DNA of 64,000 bases. It comes from Pseudomonadota bacterium (lineage in GTDB: Bacteria > Myxococcota_A > Polyangia > GCA-2747355). This document shows positions 59,995-64,000 of the stretch, in pieces. The first letter of the stretch is position 1. Each line of letters begins with the position of its first letter. The notes beneath the pieces are model-generated. The model did no database searches. It saw only the letters and a program-made list of their open reading frames with translations, and was not told the DNA's origin. Made by a program: the position numbers and the translations under genes. The DNA is taken from assembly GCA_016702545.1 (NCBI GenBank), contig JADJDT010000005.1:313031-377030 (forward strand). Direction: 5' to 3'.

Positions 59995-62532
59995 TCAGGA
60001 ACCAAAAAGATAGTCCTGTAGCTCGATGATCGCGTCAAGTTTGGGGTACTGCGCTCCGCGCCGTCGGCAGGCGCTGAACAGCTCGTGGGCCTGCTCGGGC
60101 TGGCCGACATTCTGCTCGTGGGCCGCCAGGTTGCACAAGGCCAGCGGCACGATCTCCGTCAGCCCCTCGAGCGCCGTGACCGCGGCGGCGGTGCGGCCCT
60201 GCTGGTAGCCGGCCACGGCGAGGTTGTGCTTGAGCGCGGGTGGCACATTGGCTTGCAGGCGGCCGGCCTCCGTCAGCCAGCGCAGCGCGTTGGCGGCGCC
60301 GCGCCGCTGGCCGAGCTCGAGGAAGGCCGCCTGGTGCAGCGCCAAGGCGGCCGTCTGGCGCGCGAGCTGGGCCTCGGACGGCGCTAGCAGCTTGGCCAGC
60401 TCGACCAGCTTGCGTCCGCCCTCGCTCTTGCGCGCGGGCTCCGCCGCCTGACAATCGAGCAGCGCGGCCAGCAGCGCCCCGCCGGCGGGGCGTAGCGGCT
60501 CGAGCAGGGCCTGGCCCAGCAGGGTGCCCTGGCTCGCGACGAGCGCGCGCGCCTCGACCCAGCGCCGCGCCTGCAGGGCGGCGAAGAAGATGCGACTCAG
60601 CAGCGCGGCGCGTTCGGGCTCCGGCAGCACCCTGCTGTTGGCCGCGGCGCGCTCGAGCTGAGCTGCGGTCTGCGCCGTACGCTTCTGCGCGAGCAGCTTG
60701 GCAGCCGATAGCAGGGCCACGCGCACGCGGTTGCGCTGCAGCAGCGCCGCACGGGGCGTGGTCGGATCGCCGAGCTCGATGCGTGCCAGGCGCGAGGTTG
60801 CGCCCGCCAGGTCACCGGCGCGCGCCAGCGCCACGGCGGCCTCCTGCCGCACCAGGGCGTCGATGGCCGGGCTACTCGCCGTGGTGAGCTTGCTGTACTC
60901 GCCGTAGAGCTTGAGCGCCTCCAGCGGGCGCCCGAGCGCGAGCTGGGCGCGGCCGGCCAGCCACAGGGCCCGGCGGTCGCTGCGCTGGCGCCGCAGCGCG
61001 GCCAGCGCATGCCCCAAGGCCTGGGCGGGCGCGCCCTGCTGCAGCTGGAGCAGCGCCAGGTCCTCGTCGACAGGGCTCCACGTCCCGTAGGAGGGCAGCG
61101 CTTGCAGCCGCTCGAGTCGGGCGATCGCCAGCACGAGCTCGCCGTCTTGCGCATCCTGCCGCGCTTGGATCTGCCACACCTGCGCGAGCTCGCGCTCGAT
61201 CGCCCGCGTCTTCGGCGCCGCCTTGAAGGCGCGCTCCAGCAGCGGAGCGGCCCGCTCGAAGCTGCCCAGCGCCTTGAAGGCCACGCCGACCAGGAAGTTG
61301 TCCTCGGCCGCCAGGCCCGTGCGGCCGAGCAGGCGCTCGGCGTTCTGGCGCGCCGCCGGCTTGTCGCCGGCGCGCAATGCGGCCCGGATGGCGAGTCGCA
61401 GCAGGGCGTGCGGCGGGACGGCGCGCTGCAGCGCCGGCCCCAGTCGCGCCAGGCTCTCGCGGTAGCGGCCGCGCGCAAAGTGCAGCTCGGCCACGGCAAG
61501 GTCGACCTCGCCGGGGTCGCCGCCCAGCCGCCCTGCCAGCTCGTAGCTGGCCAGCGCCGCCTCGTAGCGACCCAGGGCGCGCAGCGCCTGCCCGCGCACC
61601 AGCGCGGCCCGCGCCAGCTGTCGCAGCAGCGGGCGGTCGGGATAGCGCACGCGCCCGCCGAGCTGCGCGTCGACCTGCTGGCGTTGAGCGGCGAGGTAGC
61701 CGTCGAAGGTGGCCAGCGCCTGCTGCCGTTGACCGACGCAGAGCTGCGCCTCACCCAGCTCGACGCGGTAGGCGCGGCTCTTGCGTCCGAGCTCCTCGTA
61801 GGCCTTCAGGGCGCGCCGGCAGTCGCCGCGTCGCAGCTGCAGCTCGGCGCGCAGCGCCGCGATCTGGCGGTTCTTTGGCGCCTGTCGGGTGAGGAGCGCG
61901 AGCTGTGCGCCGGCCGCGCCCAGCTCGTACTGCTTCAGCAGCGCGACGGCGTAGCGCAGGCGCAAGGGCAGCTCGAGCGCGCCGAGCCCCTGCGGTGCGG
62001 CCAGCGATTGGCGCAGCGTCTGCGCGGCGAGTGGCCAGTTGCCATCGTAGAGCAGGCACTCGGCGGCGAGAAACTGCACGGCGCCACGCTTCTTGATGTA
62101 GGGCTCGACCTGCTTGAACCGGGCCAGGCCCTCGGTCGCCTCGCCGACCCAGCAGTAGTAGACGCCAAGGTAGGCCTCGAGCTGAGGATCGCGGGGGTTG
62201 TGCTCCAGGCCGCGCCGCAGCAGCGCGGCGGTTTCGGGCAGCCGTCGCCGCTTGAGCAGCAGCGCGGCGTATTTCTTGATGGCATCGACATTCTTGGGCC
62301 AGTCGCTGATGGCCTTCTTCAGCTGCTCTTCGGCGTCGCGCTCGCGCCCCTTCTGGAACAGCTCGACCGCGCGTTTGAGGCGCCGATTGGATTCCTCTTC
62401 GGCATACTGCGAGCGCTGGGCCCTCGCCGGCGGCGTAGACGCCAGGGCGCCCGCCAGCAGGCAAAGGGCCGCGCCGACGCGCAGCGCCCACGCGCCGCCC
62501 CAGGGCCGATCGCGGCGACGCGCCGCCGTCAT
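59995..62532 (-). CDS. Large exported TPR-repeat protein
   Basis: An 845-residue protein with a signal peptide ('GAALCLLAGALASTPPARAQ'). From about residue 50 onward it consists of tetratricopeptide-type helical pairs ('RRLKRAVELFQKGRERDAEE', 'ALLKRRRLPETAALLRRGLE', 'NPRDPQLEAYLGVYYCWVGE', 'RALRALGRYEAALASYELAG'), at least a dozen repeats, so it is a periplasmic protein-binding scaffold. It is translationally coupled (4-base overlap) to the PhnD-like binding protein gene upstream, suggesting the two proteins work together. Partners unknown. Confidence 0.8.
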   Translation of the reverse strand: MTAARRRDRPWGGAWALRVGAALCLLAGALASTPPARAQRSQYAEEESNRRLKRAVELFQKGRERDAEEQLKKAISDWPKNVDAIKKYAALLLKRRRLPETAALLRRGLEHNPRDPQLEAYLGVYYCWVGEATEGLARFKQVEPYIKKRGAVQFLAAECLLYDGNWPLAAQTLRQSLAAPQGLGALELPLRLRYAVALLKQYELGAAGAQLALLTRQAPKNRQIAALRAELQLRRGDCRRALKAYEELGRKSRAYRVELGEAQLCVGQRQQALATFDGYLAAQRQQVDAQLGGRVRYPDRPLLRQLARAALVRGQALRALGRYEAALASYELAGRLGGDPGEVDLAVAELHFARGRYRESLARLGPALQRAVPPHALLRLAIRAALRAGDKPAARQNAERLLGRTGLAAEDNFLVGVAFKALGSFERAAPLLERAFKAAPKTRAIERELAQVWQIQARQDAQDGELVLAIARLERLQALPSYGTWSPVDEDLALLQLQQGAPAQALGHALAALRRQRSDRRALWLAGRAQLALGRPLEALKLYGEYSKLTTASSPAIDALVRQEAAVALARAGDLAGATSRLARIELGDPTTPRAALLQRNRVRVALLSAAKLLAQKRTAQTAAQLERAAANSRVLPEPERAALLSRIFFAALQARRWVEARALVASQGTLLGQALLEPLRPAGGALLAALLDCQAAEPARKSEGGRKLVELAKLLAPSEAQLARQTAALALHQAAFLELGQRRGAANALRWLTEAGRLQANVPPALKHNLAVAGYQQGRTAAAVTALEGLTEIVPLALCNLAAHEQNVGQPEQAHELFSACRRRGAQYPKLDAIIELQDYLFGS

Positions 62533-63449
62533 GGCGGGCGCACGGTCGCGAACAGGTCAGCGACGGTCAGCTCCGGCAGCTCGAGCGCGACGGTCTGCGG
62601 CGCGAGCCACTGCCCCTGCCGAAGCGGCAGCGCCTCGGGCGCCACCGGCACCAGCGCGAGCCGCTGACGCCGTCGAGCAGCGGCGAAGCCTTGATAGGTG
62701 CGCAGCTCGCCCGTCACGAAGCCGGACGCCAGGCTCTTGCCGCCGCGATAGCTCAAGAGCGCGCGCGTCAGCGGCTCGACCAGCTCGGGCGCCAGATCGG
62801 ACGAGAGCAGCACGACCCCGGGTGGTGGCACGCGCAGGGTCCTGGGCAGCAACGGGACCAGTCCCTTGGTGTCCACCGGCGCCAGGACGGCGACGGCCGC
62901 GCCGAGGCGCACGGCCTCGACCGCCGAGAACAACCCCGGCGAGCTCGCCACCTTGAAGAGCTTCAGCAGGCTGATGTTGCTCTCGAGCAGCCCGTGCTCG
63001 ACGAAGTCGGCCACCGCCGGGCTGACGTTGGGCAGCTGGAGCACCTGGCCGCGGACGGCGCGCAGGTTGGTCTGCTGGGCGGCCATCAGCGACCAGCGGC
63101 TGCCTTCCGCTCCACCACCCGCGGCCACCGCCAGCAGCTTGACCACGCCCGACATCGAGGACAGGTGGAAGCCGCCGATCAGGGCCAGCTGCACGCGATT
63201 GGCCCGCAGGTCGGCGCCGAGGTCGCGTGGCACCTTATAACTGCGTCCCACCACCGGCGTGCCGAGCTCGGTGGCGAGGTGGCGTGCCAGCCGGTCGATC
63301 TCGTCGAATTGCTCGTAGGGGGTAAGACCGAGTTCGGGTGCGAACAGGCCGACCCCGAGCTTTGCGGTGCGTGCCGAAGCGGGCAATGCGGAGAGCAGTA
63401 GCGCCGAGGCGAGGATGAACAGGCGCCCGCTGAGATGCACGACGGACAC
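62529..63449 (-). CDS. PhnD-like periplasmic binding protein
   Basis: About 306 residues from GTG 63449, six bases after GGAGGT; GTG 63455 is an alternative inside the ribosome binding site. A signal peptide ('LFILASALLLSALPASA') precedes a type 2 periplasmic binding fold: 'KLGVGLFAPELGLTPYEQFD', 'LARHLATELGTPVVGRSY', 'LRANRVQLALIGGFHLS', then a second lobe with 'VSPAVADFVEHGLLESN' and a C-terminal region 'RQRLALVPVAPEALPLRQGQ'. PhnD/SsuA-type proteins bind phosphonates or similar anions, but here the partner is the TPR protein encoded with a 4-base overlap, not an ABC permease, so a sensor or assembly role is as likely as transport. Confidence 0.7.
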   Translation of the reverse strand: MSVVHLSGRLFILASALLLSALPASARTAKLGVGLFAPELGLTPYEQFDEIDRLARHLATELGTPVVGRSYKVPRDLGADLRANRVQLALIGGFHLSSMSGVVKLLAVAAGGGAEGSRWSLMAAQQTNLRAVRGQVLQLPNVSPAVADFVEHGLLESNISLLKLFKVASSPGLFSAVEAVRLGAAVAVLAPVDTKGLVPLLPRTLRVPPPGVVLLSSDLAPELVEPLTRALLSYRGGKSLASGFVTGELRTYQGFAAARRRQRLALVPVAPEALPLRQGQWLAPQTVALELPELTVADLFATVRPP

Positions 63450-63583
63450 GACCACCTCCGGTCGACGCGCGACGAGCCACGGGTCTCGGTCACTCTGAGG
63501 GGCCGAGTCGCGGTACGAGCCACAGCGCGCGGCGGAACGGCGCGCAATGTAGCACGGCCCTCGGCCGGGTAGCTAACAGCCGC

Positions 63584-63614
63584 TTGACGGAACGCCGCCG
63601 GCGACGGACACAAT
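63584..63614 (+). promoter_or_regulatory. Possible promoter of serS giving a leaderless transcript
   Basis: TTGACG (63584-63589) and CACAAT (63609-63614) are separated by 19 bp. The ATG of serS is 6 nt beyond the -10, where transcription would begin, and no Shine-Dalgarno sequence precedes the ATG. Tentative. Confidence 0.35.
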
Positions 63615-63620
63615 CGCGCC

Positions 63621-64000
63621 ATGCTCGACATCAAGCTGCTTCGCGAAACACCCGAGCTCGTGCGCCAGTCGCTCGAGCGCCGTAACCTGACGGCTGCGCT
63701 GCCCGCGCTGGAGCAGCTGATCGCACTCGACGCCGACTGGCGGGCCCAGCAGGGGCGGGGCGACGAGCTGCGCGCCCGGCGCAACGAGGTCTCCCAGACG
63801 ATCCAGCGGCTGGGCGCCGGCGAGCGCCAGGCGGCGATCGAAGAGATGCGCCAGCTCAAGGACGAGCTGGCTCGGCTCGAGGCGCAGGTCGAGGCGTTGT
63901 ACGCCCAGCGCGACGGGCTGCTGCGGGGGCTGCCGAACCTGATCGCCGCCGACGTACCGCCCGGTCTGAGCGACGCCGACAACGTCGAGGTCGCGCGCTG
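63621..64000 (+). CDS. serS: Seryl-tRNA synthetase, N-terminal part (continues beyond the window)
   Basis: The first 126 codons are visible, ending at the window edge with the frame open. The start 'MLDIKLLRETPELVRQSLER' is diagnostic for SerRS. The rest is the long antiparallel coiled-coil arm that grips tRNA-Ser: 'LDADWRAQQGRGDELRARRN', 'EVSQTIQRLGAGE', then 'LKDELARLEAQVEALYAQRD' and 'LLRGLPNLIAADVPPG', the usual exit from the arm. The enzyme charges tRNA-Ser with serine. The catalytic domain is outside the window. Confidence 0.93.
   Translation, partial: MLDIKLLRETPELVRQSLERRNLTAALPALEQLIALDADWRAQQGRGDELRARRNEVSQTIQRLGAGERQAAIEEMRQLKDELARLEAQVEALYAQRDGLLRGLPNLIAADVPPGLSDADNVEVAR

Noticed and set aside
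35250..63455. Dense antisense frames opposite most genes
   Set aside because: High GC at third positions creates long antisense frames; none showed motifs, signal peptides or ribosome binding sites better than the sense gene.

Overview
The window is very GC-rich DNA that looks like Myxococcota (former Deltaproteobacteria). The main reasons are: numerous lipoproteins with Cys-rich or low-complexity N-termini; two trypsin-like proteases, one ending in a MYXO-CTERM-type tail; a pilin-like domain of the kind found in that group; a cyclic-di-GMP-I riboswitch; and dense, short-spaced operons. I saw no rRNA, tRNA, CRISPR array or transposase gene.

Layout. 0-8.2 kb: tail of a membrane protein, a branched-chain-type binding lipoprotein with an in-frame stop, a secreted serine protease, then on the minus strand a CLC channel, a CHAP-like amidase, a secreted protein and a lipoprotein/pilin-like hybrid. 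8.3-14.4 kb: MscS channel, SDR and adenosine deaminase, a primary-type sigma factor and the ribosome hibernation factor HPF, separated by striking hairpins. 15.2-19.6 kb: GAF histidine kinase, CBS protein, cytidylate-kinase-like protein and EttA (missing its first ABC signature). 19.6-21.8 kb: VWA lipoprotein next to an abnormal G/C homopolymer block. 21.8-24.9 kb: dapC-dapD-dapE, coupled by start/stop overlaps. 25.1-26.9 kb: AAA ATPase plus TOPRIM-like protein (split OLD-like pair). 28-30.5 kb: proB-proA. 30.7-35.1 kb: L,D-transpeptidase, small secreted proteins, and a c-di-GMP riboswitch ahead of an outer-membrane-type protein, a lipoprotein and a DUF2059 protein. 35.2-42.4 kb: FATP-type acyl-CoA synthetase, POT peptide transporter, hexapeptide acyltransferase, small proteins, an AKP-repeat protein, ribosomal protein L28 and a release-factor-like protein. 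42.5-46.4 kb: giant AsmA-like protein. 46.5-58.1 kb: second protease, HAMP-PP2C phosphatase, peptide-binding lipoprotein, TonB-dependent receptor, PAS-GGDEF-REC-EAL protein, second branched-chain-type binding lipoprotein. 58.1-64 kb: a 158-bp MITE-like palindrome, a STAS/zinc-ribbon plus receiver/HATPase pair, a TPR protein with a PhnD-like protein, and the start of serS.

Themes. Signalling is prominent: c-di-GMP turnover (54.3-56.6 kb) and a c-di-GMP riboswitch (33.1 kb) occur together. The parts of a partner-switching system (PP2C phosphatase, STAS antagonist, HATPase kinase) are also all present. Housekeeping functions include lysine/peptidoglycan (dap) and proline (proBA) synthesis, translation (L28, HPF, EttA, release-factor-like, serS) and transcription (sigma).

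Data quality. Every clear coding lesion lies between 1.6 and 29.7 kb: two in-frame stops, about eight single-base frameshifts and an in-frame deletion. Several hit genes expected to be essential, and none was seen from 30.5 to 64 kb. Sequence or assembly error is therefore at least as likely as gene decay. Starts were chosen from Shine-Dalgarno sequences, signal peptides and overlaps; uncertain ones are flagged.
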